Positions 1-6,561 of a stretch of 17,166 nucleotides of DNA are shown here, one piece after another. Source of the stretch: Nitrospirae bacterium GWC2_57_9 (GTDB lineage Bacteria > Nitrospirota > UBA9217); NCBI GenBank assembly GCA_001805085.1, contig MHEA01000156.1, positions 3,931-21,096 on the forward strand. The letters run 5' to 3'. A model generated the notes under the pieces. It was not told the DNA's origin. It saw only the letters and a program-made list of their open reading frames with translations, and ran no database searches. The first letter of the stretch is position 1; each line of letters opens with the position of its first letter. The position numbers were made by a program, and so were the translations under genes.

Positions 1-594
1 CCGATGATGGTGCGCGACTTCCAGTCCGTGATCGGGCATGAGGCAAAGAAACAGATCATGAAGCTCGAAGGCAGGCTCCCTGACGCCCTGATCGCCTGCG
101 TGGGCGGCGGTTCGAACTCGATAGGCCTCTTTCATGAGTTCCTCGACGATCCGTCCGTAAAAATGTACGGGATCGAGGCAGGGGGCCTCGGGATCGAACG
201 CGGGAAGCACGCTGCACGCTTCGCCGGAGGGTCGCTCGGCGTGCTCCAGGGCACGAAGACCTTCGTGCTGCAGGACGAGGAAGGGCAGATCGAGCTTACC
301 CACTCCGTGTCCGCCGGCCTGGATTACGCCGCGGTCGGACCCGAACATGCATACCACCGCGATTCAGGCCGGATTGAATACACCTATGCCATCGACGAGG
401 AGGCCATGGAGGCCTTCGATCTCCTCTCCCGGCTCGAGGGCATCATCCCGGCGCTCGAAAGCGCCCATGCCGTCGCGTACGCGCTCAAGCTCGCTCCGAC
501 CCTGGGCAAGGACAAAGTGCTGATCGTGAACCTCTCCGGCCGCGGGGACAAGGACGTGATGCAGGTGGCGAAGATCAAGGGAGTGGAGCTGTAG
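1..594 (+). CDS. trpB: Tryptophan synthase beta chain, C-terminal half (5' partial)
   Basis: This is the PLP-dependent subunit that condenses indole with L-serine to give tryptophan. The frame is open from the first base, and 197 residues are visible of a protein usually about 400 long, so the catalytic lysine lies upstream of the window. The phosphate-binding loop reads GGGSNSIG at about residues 35-42 of the fragment. It is followed by the family blocks LEGIIPALESAHA and LIVNLSGRGDKD near the C-terminus. The preserved C-terminal motifs argue for a functional gene. In most bacteria trpA follows directly; here trpA begins almost 900 bp later, after two unrelated small genes. Identification is secure from these motifs. 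Confidence 0.97.
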   Translation, partial: PMMVRDFQSVIGHEAKKQIMKLEGRLPDALIACVGGGSNSIGLFHEFLDDPSVKMYGIEAGGLGIERGKHAARFAGGSLGVLQGTKTFVLQDEEGQIELTHSVSAGLDYAAVGPEHAYHRDSGRIEYTYAIDEEAMEAFDLLSRLEGIIPALESAHAVAYALKLAPTLGKDKVLIVNLSGRGDKDVMQVAKIKGVEL

Positions 595-714
595 GATTTT
601 TCCTTGTTGGGTTTCACTTTGTTCAACCAGCCTGCCGTTTAGCTGAGTTGAGTTTAGATTTTGTGGAATGGGTAGTTTTGAAAAACAGTAGGTTTGTAGA
701 TCGTACGGTAAGAA

Positions 715-730
715 ACAGGTTCCGGCCTGT
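715..730. promoter_or_regulatory. Short inverted repeat upstream of the nucleotidyltransferase gene
   Basis: A 5-bp arm (ACAGG) and its complement (CCTGT) flank a 6-base loop, ending 18 bases before the start codon. It could be an operator for an autoregulated pair or a hairpin in the leader. No convincing -35/-10 pair was found in 595-748, a relatively AT-rich spacer that otherwise holds no recognisable gene. Confidence 0.25.
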
Positions 731-748
731 CGAGGGAGCCGCAGAGCT

Positions 749-1237
749 ATGCTCGACTATCTTGGCATATTCAGAAAATTCAATGAAGAAGGCATCCGTT
801 ATTTTGTCGTGGGCGGCATGGCGGTCAATTTTTACGGCATTCCACGCATGACCTATGATATTGATATCATTCTTGACCTCGAGGACGACAATGTAAAAAA
901 GTTCGTTTACCTCATCAAAGAGTGGGGTTTCAAACCGAAACTGCCTGTTGATATAATGGATTTTGCAAAACAAGAGCGGAGACAGGACTGGATACAAAAT
1001 AAGCACATGAAAGCCTTTAACCTGTATAATGCGGCCTGGGCGATCAAAGAGATAGATGTTGTAATAGATTCGCCTGTTGATTATGAACAGGGAAGCAGGC
1101 ATATGAGGATGATCGAGCTGCAATCAGTTTCTATTCCTACTGTCAGCCTGGACGACCTCATCAAGATGAAAGAGAAGACCGACCGGCAGCAGGATGAGGC
1201 CGACGTAAGATACCTGAAGGAAATAAAAGATGAGTAA
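749..1237 (+). CDS. AbiEii/MNT-type nucleotidyltransferase
   Basis: This 162-residue protein belongs to the small nucleotidyltransferase-fold group that includes AbiEii-like toxins and MNT-like antitoxins. The pattern is GG-x-AV at residues 22-26, then YG-x-PR-x-T and a D-x-D pair at D37/D39. A third candidate metal-binding aspartate is D103 in EIDVVID. The C-terminal block SLDDLIKMK...DEADVRYL resembles the end of AbiEii-type proteins. These residues suggest an active NTP-transfer site, but the target is unknown. The start is the first ATG after a purine-rich stretch (GAGGGAG). It overlaps the next ORF by 8 bp, implying translational coupling. It sits between trpB and trpA, has lower GC than its neighbours, and was probably acquired horizontally. 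Toxin, antitoxin or a free-standing enzyme are all possible. Confidence 0.8.
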   Translation: MLDYLGIFRKFNEEGIRYFVVGGMAVNFYGIPRMTYDIDIILDLEDDNVKKFVYLIKEWGFKPKLPVDIMDFAKQERRQDWIQNKHMKAFNLYNAAWAIKEIDVVIDSPVDYEQGSRHMRMIELQSVSIPTVSLDDLIKMKEKTDRQQDEADVRYLKEIKDE

Positions 1238-1409
1238 GAGCAGTAAAAAGGGTTTTGATTATTTTCTTACCCGGCAGATTCTAGAAGAGTATGGGAAAAC
1301 TCCGCTGGAACTTCGTCTACAGTGGCTTTACATGGGGAACCTTCTGCGCATGGGTTACGACAGAAAAATTGTCGAAATTCAGGACAAGTTTCGGGAAGCG
1401 AAGATATGA
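1230..1409 (+). CDS. Small protein coupled to the nucleotidyltransferase (59 aa)
   Basis: The ORF starts at an ATG inside the last codons of the nucleotidyltransferase (8-bp overlap) and encodes 59 residues: a lysine/serine-rich start (MSKSSKKGFDYF), then a mostly helical amphipathic stretch with ELRLQWLYMGNLLRMGYD and a charged end (QDKFREAKI). I do not recognise a named family. The overlapping arrangement with an AbiEii/MNT-like gene is typical of toxin-antitoxin or minimal nucleotidyltransferase pairs, so a partner role is inferred. No membrane segment, zinc motif or clear DNA-binding helix-turn-helix is visible. Its short length fits a protein-binding partner. Support for it being real comes from the overlap and the sensible composition, not from a family match. 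Confidence 0.6.
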   Translation: MSKSSKKGFDYFLTRQILEEYGKTPLELRLQWLYMGNLLRMGYDRKIVEIQDKFREAKI

Positions 1410-1491
1410 TCGCCGCACAGGTTCTTCGCAGCCGTTCTCAGAAAAGAATATAAGGCCGTAGCAGCACATCGAAAGGGTGTCGGATAGGATA

Positions 1492-2319
1492 ATGTCAAGG
1501 ATCAAGAACATCTTCAACCGTCTCAAAAAGAAGAACGAGACAGCGCTCATCCCCTATATCATGGCCGGGGACCCGGACCTGGCTACCACGAGGACGCTGA
1601 TTCTGGAGATGGAAAAGGCGGGCTGTGATATAATTGAGCTCGGCGCCCCCTTCTCAGACCCTCTCGCCGACGGACCCACGATCCAGAAGGCGGCCCTCCG
1701 CGCCCTGCAGAACCATACGAGCATCGCTCAGGTCCTCGCTCTGGTCGTTGACGTTCGGAAGGAGAGCAAAATACCGCTCATCCTGATGACCTATTACAAC
1801 CTGATCTTCAAGTACGGTGAAGAACGGTTCGTCCAGGATGCTTCTGCTTCCGGCCTCGACGGCCTTATCCTGCCCGACCTGCCCCCTGAAGAGGCGGGCA
1901 ACCTGATCTCCCTGGCCAGGAAGGCCGGCCTCGATACGATCTTTCTGCTTGCCCCTACCAGCACCGAGGAGAGGATCAAAACGGTCGTGAAGATCTCTCA
2001 GGGATTCGTCTACTATGTCTCCCTGACCGGTGTGACGGGCGCCCGCACCGGCGGGGTGCAAAGTTCGGTGCGGGATTCGCTCCAGAAGATCAAGGCGGCC
2101 ACGGATAAACCGGTGGCGGTCGGCTTCGGTATCTCGACGCCGGACCAGGCCGCCCAGGTGGCCGGGTGGGGCGCCGACGGAGTGATCGTGGGCAGCGCAC
2201 TCGTGAAGGTGATCGAGGAGAATGCCGGCTCTCCTGAACTGGTTGCAAAGGCAACGGCTTTTGTCAAGGCGCTTAAACAGGGGGTCCTTGCAGGGCATGG
2301 CGAGCAGCAGCACCACTAA
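1492..2319 (+). CDS. trpA: Tryptophan synthase alpha chain
   Basis: TrpA cleaves indole-3-glycerol phosphate to glyceraldehyde-3-phosphate and indole, which is channelled to TrpB. The start at ATG 1492 gives 275 residues (E. coli 268) and places the catalytic glutamate at E49 (DIIELGAPFSDPLADGP) and the substrate-binding aspartate at D60, the classical numbering. An in-frame GTG at 1477 would add five residues and is less likely. The YVSLTGVTGAR loop and the C-terminal phosphate-binding GFGIST and GADGVIVGSALV motifs are intact. The last 23 bp overlap the start of the GAF gene. About 80 bp of non-coding sequence separate it from the small upstream ORF. TrpA should still work, but co-transcription with trpB depends on read-through of the inserted pair. 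Confidence 0.97.
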   Translation: MSRIKNIFNRLKKKNETALIPYIMAGDPDLATTRTLILEMEKAGCDIIELGAPFSDPLADGPTIQKAALRALQNHTSIAQVLALVVDVRKESKIPLILMTYYNLIFKYGEERFVQDASASGLDGLILPDLPPEEAGNLISLARKAGLDTIFLLAPTSTEERIKTVVKISQGFVYYVSLTGVTGARTGGVQSSVRDSLQKIKAATDKPVAVGFGISTPDQAAQVAGWGADGVIVGSALVKVIEENAGSPELVAKATAFVKALKQGVLAGHGEQQHH

Positions 2320-2872
2320 ACCACGCCTCACGGGAAAGAGAAGCAGCAGGAGCGCCGGTTCCGGGGCCGGGAAGGCAGCGGCCGGGACACCCGGTCCTGC
2401 AGCCCTGCGCGCTGAGGTGGCTGCCCTCAAGAAACTGGTGCTGTTCCAGAAGGCCAAGCAACAGCTTCTCCGCAGTAAGACCATCGGCACGGACCAGGTG
2501 AACTCGCTGCTCGCCGATTACCTCAAGGTCGTCCTCGCTCTCACCGGCACGGCGGCCGGCTCCATTCTGCTCCACGAACAGGATCAGCTTGTTTTCCGCG
2601 CCAGTTCCGGACCCGGTTCCCACCGGCTTATCGGCAAGCGCCTGGCCCTCGACGAAGGCATCGCCGGATGGGTCTGCCGGACCGGAAAAACCTACCTCAG
2701 CTCCGATGTTTCCCGCGACGCCCGCTGGAGCAACCGCATCAGCGCCGAGCTGCGCTTTCCCACCCAGAACATCCTCTGTGCTCCGTTGAAGGCCTCGGAC
2801 AGGGTGGTCGGGGGTGATCGAGATCATCAGCCTCGAATTTCGTTATTAGAATTTAGGATTTCTTATTTATAG
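2297..2872 (+). pseudogene. GAF-domain protein, C-terminally truncated and probably frameshifted
   Basis: The start overlaps the end of trpA. Residues 1-35 are low complexity (Ser/Gly/Ala/Lys), about 36-65 form a charged helix that may be a coiled coil, and about 70-173 form a GAF fold with the typical LDEGIAGWVCRTGK and DVSRDARW blocks and ILCAPLKASDRVVG near the end. GAF domains normally continue GVIEIIN. Here that continuation is present only in the +1 frame after a run of five G at 2810-2814. With four G the protein would read VVGVIEIISLEF and stop at 2849; as written it stops at 2872. Either way the last GAF strand or helix and anything behind it is missing, and the sequence passes straight into an AT-rich repeat. 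GAF domains bind small ligands such as cyclic nucleotides; the ligand is unknown. A sequencing indel could explain the frame change but not the missing end. Confidence 0.65.
2833..2872. repeat. AT-rich intergenic element, short form
   Basis: The segment after the truncated GAF code carries the words ATTTCG, TTAGAATTTAGGATTT and TTATTTAT. They resemble the right arms of the larger palindromic elements at 3530-3626 and 6458-6552. It contrasts sharply with the GC-rich coding DNA around it. It ends just before the GAGGGGGTG ribosome-binding site of the Crp/Fnr gene. It appears to be half of an element, lacking a recognisable left arm. Confidence 0.5.
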
Positions 2873-2885
2873 AGGGGGTGTATCA

Positions 2886-3530
2886 ATGAGTGATATCCAG
2901 GCTGCGCTCTTTTCCAGGTTCGGCAAGAAAATACCGGGCGGCACCGTGCTCTTTCAGGAGGGTGACCGCGGGGAAGAGATGTTCATCATACAGACCGGCA
3001 AGGTAAAGATCAGCAAGAGGATCCGCGGCGTCGAGAAAACGCTTGCCACCCTTGAGAAGGGCGAGTTCTTCGGCGAGATGGCGATCCTGAACGATAAGCC
3101 CCGTTCGGCCACGGCCGAGACGCTGGAGGACTGCGAGATGCTGGTGATCGACCGCAAGACCTTCGATGCGCTGATCCGGGGGAACGTGGAGATCGCGGTC
3201 CGCTTCATCAAACGGCTCGCCGACCGGCTCCGGGAGACCAATGACCAGATGGAAGCCCTCATGATCAAGGACAATACGAGCAGGCTCGTGAGCATTTTGG
3301 CAAAACAGGTGAAGGACCAGAAAAAGAGCGGCGATTTTTTCATGACCATCGAAGAGCTGGCAGGGCTTGCGGGCATCGAGAATTCACAGGTCAGGAACAT
3401 CCTGGAGAAACTGGCGAGCGTCAGGATCCTGGAACTGGCCGGAGAAAAAGTGCACATCGCAACCCAGGACCAGGTCGACCGGCTGCTGCGGTACCTGGAA
3501 ATGCGGGAGATATTCGGGGAGATGGCATAA
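2886..3530 (+). CDS. Crp/Fnr-family transcriptional regulator with cNMP-binding domain
   Basis: This 214-residue protein has an N-terminal cyclic-nucleotide-binding barrel (about 8-115), a dimerisation helix (about 100-135) and a C-terminal winged helix (about 150-205). The phosphate-binding cassette reads GEFFGEMAILNDKPRSATAE. E64 and R73-S74 sit where PKA- and CRP-type domains hold the ribose hydroxyl and the cyclic phosphate, so binding of cAMP or cGMP looks competent. The helix-turn-helix (about 154-180) reads TIEELAGLAGIENSQVRNILEKL. No cysteine cluster of the FNR type is present, which argues against oxygen sensing. The start has a strong GAGGGGGTG ribosome-binding site. It lies between a GAF gene and an adenylate cyclase, which makes cAMP the likely ligand (inference). 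No target site could be assigned. Confidence 0.92.
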   Translation: MSDIQAALFSRFGKKIPGGTVLFQEGDRGEEMFIIQTGKVKISKRIRGVEKTLATLEKGEFFGEMAILNDKPRSATAETLEDCEMLVIDRKTFDALIRGNVEIAVRFIKRLADRLRETNDQMEALMIKDNTSRLVSILAKQVKDQKKSGDFFMTIEELAGLAGIENSQVRNILEKLASVRILELAGEKVHIATQDQVDRLLRYLEMREIFGEMA

Positions 3531-3626
3531 CAAATCCTAAGCACGAAATCCGAAATTCGAAACGTGCTCCGAACCCGGCTGCTATACACATCGTTTAGGA
3601 TTTAGAAATTCGGATTTAGAGTTTGT
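3530..3626. repeat. AT-rich palindromic intergenic element
   Basis: Arms of 34 bases at 3530-3563 and 3593-3626 pair imperfectly, with 24 of 34 positions complementary by my count, around a GC-richer centre of 29 bases. The right arm contains a 19-base word (3601-3619, beginning TTTAGAAATTCGG) that recurs exactly at 6527-6545. The element starts on the stop codon of the Crp gene and ends a few bases before the ribosome-binding site of the cyclase, so it fills the whole gap. Each arm is built of short degenerate units such as AAATCC and GAAATTC. Confidence 0.8.
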
Positions 3627-3643
3627 TTTAACGGGGAGTTCCT

Positions 3644-5539
3644 ATGAAACTGACGAGCGGCAAGCGGGCGGGCATAACCATAGCGTTGATCGTGGCATTC
3701 ACCCTGTCGATCATGCACCTCGGGAACGTGCGGTTCCTCGAAATACTGGAGCAAAAGACGCTGGACATGCGGTTTCTGATCCGGGGTCCGGTGCAGCCTG
3801 GCCCGGAAACGGTAATCGCGGCGATCGACGAGAAAAGCATCAACCGGTTGGGGCGCTTCCCCTGGCCGCGCTCCGTCTGGGGCCGCGTGGTGGACCGTCT
3901 GACCGAGGAGGGCGCCAGGGTCATCGTCTTCGACGTCTTCTTTACCGAGCCGGAGAACGTCGAGTCCGACGACCTCTTCCAGCGGGCGATCATGCGGAGC
4001 GGACGCGTCATCCTGCCGATGGTGTTCGATTTCACCGAAACCGGGTACAAGGAATCGGGTTTCACCGACAAGAAGCAGGACTACATGGCCGCCTCGGCCT
4101 TCTCGCTGATCAGGAACACCGATGAACCCTTCTTCCCGTTCAAGGCAAGGATGGTGCTGCCCACGCTGCTCAGGTTCGCGTCTGTCACCAACAGCCTGGC
4201 GCATATCAATATGATCCCCGATGTGGACGGCACGCTTCGGTGGGAGGCTCTGGCGATCGACTACCAGGGAGATTTCTACTCTCCCATCGGGCTGCAGGCT
4301 GCCTGGCTCTACCGCGGCCTGAAGAAAGAGGAGTTGGAACTCGATTTCGACGGCTCGGTCCGTCTTGGCAATACCGTCATCCCGACCGATGAATACGGGC
4401 GGATGCTCATCAACTACCGGGGTCCGAACGGCGCCTTCCCCATGTACTCCGTGTCGGATATCCTGGACCAGACGCTGCCTGCGGGTACCTTTAAGGACAA
4501 GATTGTCCTGATCGGGGCGACCGCCATCGGCATCTATGATCTCAGAGTGACGCCCTTCTCCCCGAACCTCGCGGGTATCGAGAAGCATGCGAGCGTGGTG
4601 GATAATATCCTGCGCGGGGATTTCATCCGTCGGATCGAATTTTCGGTAGTGTTCCTGATTTTTCTGTTCGCGATCGTGCTCGGCGTCTCGATTCCGAGGC
4701 TCGGAGCCAAGGCAGGGGCCGGCTTGTTCCTGGCGCTGTTCGTGGGCTATCTGGGCACGGTACAGTACCTGTTCGCGGCCAAGGGCATCTGGTTCAACCT
4801 GGTCTATCCCGCGTCGGCACTCTTCTTCGGATACACAAGCCAGACCGCATACCGGTTCTTTACCGAAGAACGGCGGGCCCGGGACATCCGCAAAATGTTC
4901 TCGAGCTATGTATCGAAGCGCATCGTGGACGAGTTGATCAAGGACCCGAGCAAGGCCAAGCTGGGAGGCGACCGCAAGGAGATCACGGTCCTTTTCTCGG
5001 ACATCCGCGGCTTCACCTCGTTCTCGGAAAAACATCAGCCGGAAGAGGTTGTCAAACTGCTGAACGAATACCTCGGAGCCATGACGGAAATCGTGTTCGA
5101 GCACGAAGGTACCCTCGATAAGTTCGTGGGGGACGCCATCATGGCGTTATGGGGAGCTCCGGTCGGCCAGCCCGATCACGCCCGGCGGGCTGCCCGCTGC
5201 GCGCTCGCCATGATAGACCGGCTGAAACAGCTTCAGGCGAAGTGGGCCGCCGAGGGCAAATATGTTATTGATATCGGCATCGGGATCAATACCGGCGATA
5301 TGGTGGTGGGGAACATGGGGGCCGAGGGCAAGAAGATGGACTACACGGTGATCGGAGACAACGTGAACCTCGGCGCGCGCCTGGAAGGCTTGACAAGACA
5401 ATACAATAATCATATCATCATATCTGAATTTACCTATGAAAAGGTGAAGGATATAGTAGTGGTGAAGGAGCTGGGCTCCGTGACCGTCAAAGGAAAGCAG
5501 AAGCCGGTGGTGATCTATGACCTGGTGGGGCTGCAGTAA
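3644..5539 (+). CDS. CHASE2-domain class III adenylate cyclase
   Basis: This 631-residue membrane cyclase makes cAMP from ATP. One helix (about 11-27) leads into an extracytoplasmic CHASE2 sensor (about 33-330). Three helices (about 334-350, 354-377, 383-397) then return to the cytoplasm, followed by a linker and a cyclase domain (about 445-630). Metal-binding aspartates are D453 (FSDIRGFT) and D497 (KFVGDAIMA). Base-selecting residues align as K493 and T568 (YTVIGD), the Lys/Thr pair known from the cyanobacterial adenylate cyclase CyaC rather than the Glu/Cys pair of guanylate cyclases. Transition-state residues N575 and R579 are present, so the enzyme should be active as a homodimer. The ribosome-binding site is GGGGAG, six bases before ATG. 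Palindromic elements flank it on both sides. The CHASE2 stimulus is unknown. Confidence 0.95.
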   Translation: MKLTSGKRAGITIALIVAFTLSIMHLGNVRFLEILEQKTLDMRFLIRGPVQPGPETVIAAIDEKSINRLGRFPWPRSVWGRVVDRLTEEGARVIVFDVFFTEPENVESDDLFQRAIMRSGRVILPMVFDFTETGYKESGFTDKKQDYMAASAFSLIRNTDEPFFPFKARMVLPTLLRFASVTNSLAHINMIPDVDGTLRWEALAIDYQGDFYSPIGLQAAWLYRGLKKEELELDFDGSVRLGNTVIPTDEYGRMLINYRGPNGAFPMYSVSDILDQTLPAGTFKDKIVLIGATAIGIYDLRVTPFSPNLAGIEKHASVVDNILRGDFIRRIEFSVVFLIFLFAIVLGVSIPRLGAKAGAGLFLALFVGYLGTVQYLFAAKGIWFNLVYPASALFFGYTSQTAYRFFTEERRARDIRKMFSSYVSKRIVDELIKDPSKAKLGGDRKEITVLFSDIRGFTSFSEKHQPEEVVKLLNEYLGAMTEIVFEHEGTLDKFVGDAIMALWGAPVGQPDHARRAARCALAMIDRLKQLQAKWAAEGKYVIDIGIGINTGDMVVGNMGAEGKKMDYTVIGDNVNLGARLEGLTRQYNNHIIISEFTYEKVKDIVVVKELGSVTVKGKQKPVVIYDLVGLQ

Positions 5540-5540
5540 G

Positions 5541-5675
5541 GCAAGCACCAAAGCACAAGCGCCAAATTACAAATAAGCTCCAATATCCAAACGGTAAATT
5601 CCAATGTTTCGGTTATTCCAATTTTGAATTTGAATATTGTTTGGGATTTGGCATTTGGTGCTTCGAATTTGTTTC
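5541..5675. repeat. Long AT-rich palindromic intergenic element
   Basis: The interval between cyclase and phosphodiesterase is almost entirely an imperfect palindrome. The outer arms GCACCAAA (5545-5552) and TTTGGTGC (5654-5661) are perfect complements, as are GCCAAAT (5561-5567) and ATTTGGC (5646-5652). Inner blocks such as CCAATATCCAAAC pair loosely with GAATATTGTTTGG. The composition differs from the 3530 and 6458 elements (CCAAAT words rather than AAATCC), so it is a related type or a second family. It ends just before the AAGGAGGTGG ribosome-binding site. Confidence 0.8.
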
Positions 5676-5688
5676 TCAAGGAGGTGGA

Positions 5689-6456
5689 ATGAAGGTAAAA
5701 ATACTCGGTTGCTCCGGTTCAGAGACGATAGGTCACATGCCCCCCGGGTTCCTGGTCAACGATGTCATGATGCTCGACGCGGGGACGATAACGGCCGCCC
5801 TCAGCATCCAGGCGCAAAGCAGGATAACCGATGTCCTCATCAGCCACACCCATCTTGACCATATCAAATCCGTTCTGTTCCTGGCCGATAACATCATCGG
5901 CAGGATCAAGAAACCGGTCAATATCAGGGCGATTCCCAAGGTGATCGATGCCATCAAGAAACACCTCATGAACAACATCATCTGGCCTGATTTCACCAGG
6001 ATCCCCACGCCGAAGAACCCGGTGCTCACCTATGTACCCATGGAGATCGGCAGAACGATCAGCGTGGCCGGGATGAAGGTGAAGGCTATCCCCATGAATC
6101 ATCCCGTACCGGCCGTAGGTTTTGTGGTGAGCGACGGGAGATCGACCTTTTTGTACAGCGCCGATACCGGGCCGAACGAGGGTCTCTGGAAGGAGGCGGC
6201 CAGGGTCAAGAACCTGACGGGCATCATCGTGGATACCTCGTTCCCCAACAGCCTCGACATGATCGCAGACGTCAGCGGTCACTTCACCCCGGGCCAGCTC
6301 CACGAGGACCTGACCGCGGCCAGGGTCGATCACAACGTCCCGATCTATATCTACCATATCAAGCCCGTCCACAAGCAGCGGGTCCTGAAAGAACTGCGCG
6401 CGATGGGCAGGAAGAACGTTAAAGTATTGCAGGAAGGAAAGACATACCAATTTTAG
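5689..6456 (+). CDS. Class II cyclic-nucleotide phosphodiesterase (metallo-beta-lactamase fold)
   Basis: This 255-residue protein carries the HTHLDH metal motif at 53-58, with the context SHTHLDHIKSVLFLADN. That matches the class II cAMP phosphodiesterase signature (yeast Pde1, Vibrio CpdP) better than the RNase Z or glyoxalase II branches. Further metal ligands are likely H138 (MNHPVP), D159 (SADTG), H198 and H223. The start LGCSGSE and the DAGT at 30-33 are typical of the fold. No signal peptide is visible, so it should act in the cytoplasm on 3',5'-cAMP. It starts at ATG 5689 after an excellent AAGGAGGTGG site. It lies directly downstream of the adenylate cyclase and the Crp gene, which supports cAMP as substrate. 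A broader MBL hydrolase role remains possible; the specific call rests on motif and context. Confidence 0.82.
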   Translation: MKVKILGCSGSETIGHMPPGFLVNDVMMLDAGTITAALSIQAQSRITDVLISHTHLDHIKSVLFLADNIIGRIKKPVNIRAIPKVIDAIKKHLMNNIIWPDFTRIPTPKNPVLTYVPMEIGRTISVAGMKVKAIPMNHPVPAVGFVVSDGRSTFLYSADTGPNEGLWKEAARVKNLTGIIVDTSFPNSLDMIADVSGHFTPGQLHEDLTAARVDHNVPIYIYHIKPVHKQRVLKELRAMGRKNVKVLQEGKTYQF

Positions 6457-6457
6457 A

Positions 6458-6552
6458 ACAAATCCGAAGCACTAAGCACGAAACACGAAAGGTTCCCCCT
6501 GATTTCCTGTTTGAGGTTGTTTAGAATTTAGAAATTCGGATTTAGGATTTGT
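6458..6552. repeat. AT-rich palindromic intergenic element
   Basis: The left arm starts ACAAATCCGAAGC at 6458 and the right arm ends GGATTTAGGATTTGT at 6552; they are imperfect complements around a GC-richer centre. The right arm (6520-6552) includes the 19-base word shared exactly with 3601-3619. The element fills the gap between the phosphodiesterase stop and the accD ribosome-binding site (AGGAG at 6553-6557), and marks the downstream edge of the cAMP module. Confidence 0.8.
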
Positions 6553-6561
6553 AGGAGAAAA

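Noticed and set aside
678..706. TTGAAA at 678 as a -35 box for the nucleotidyltransferase gene
   Set aside because: The sequence 17 bases on (TCGTAC) does not resemble a -10 box.
1477..1491. GTG at 1477 as the trpA start
   Set aside because: ATG 1492 gives the usual N-terminus (MSRIKNIFNRLKKKN) and puts E49 and D60 at the classical positions; the GTG has no better ribosome-binding site.
3602..5104. Open frame of 500 codons on the minus strand across the cyclase gene
   Set aside because: It is the antisense shadow of the cyclase, rich in Arg, His, Asp and Gln, with no domain, while the plus strand carries complete catalytic motifs.
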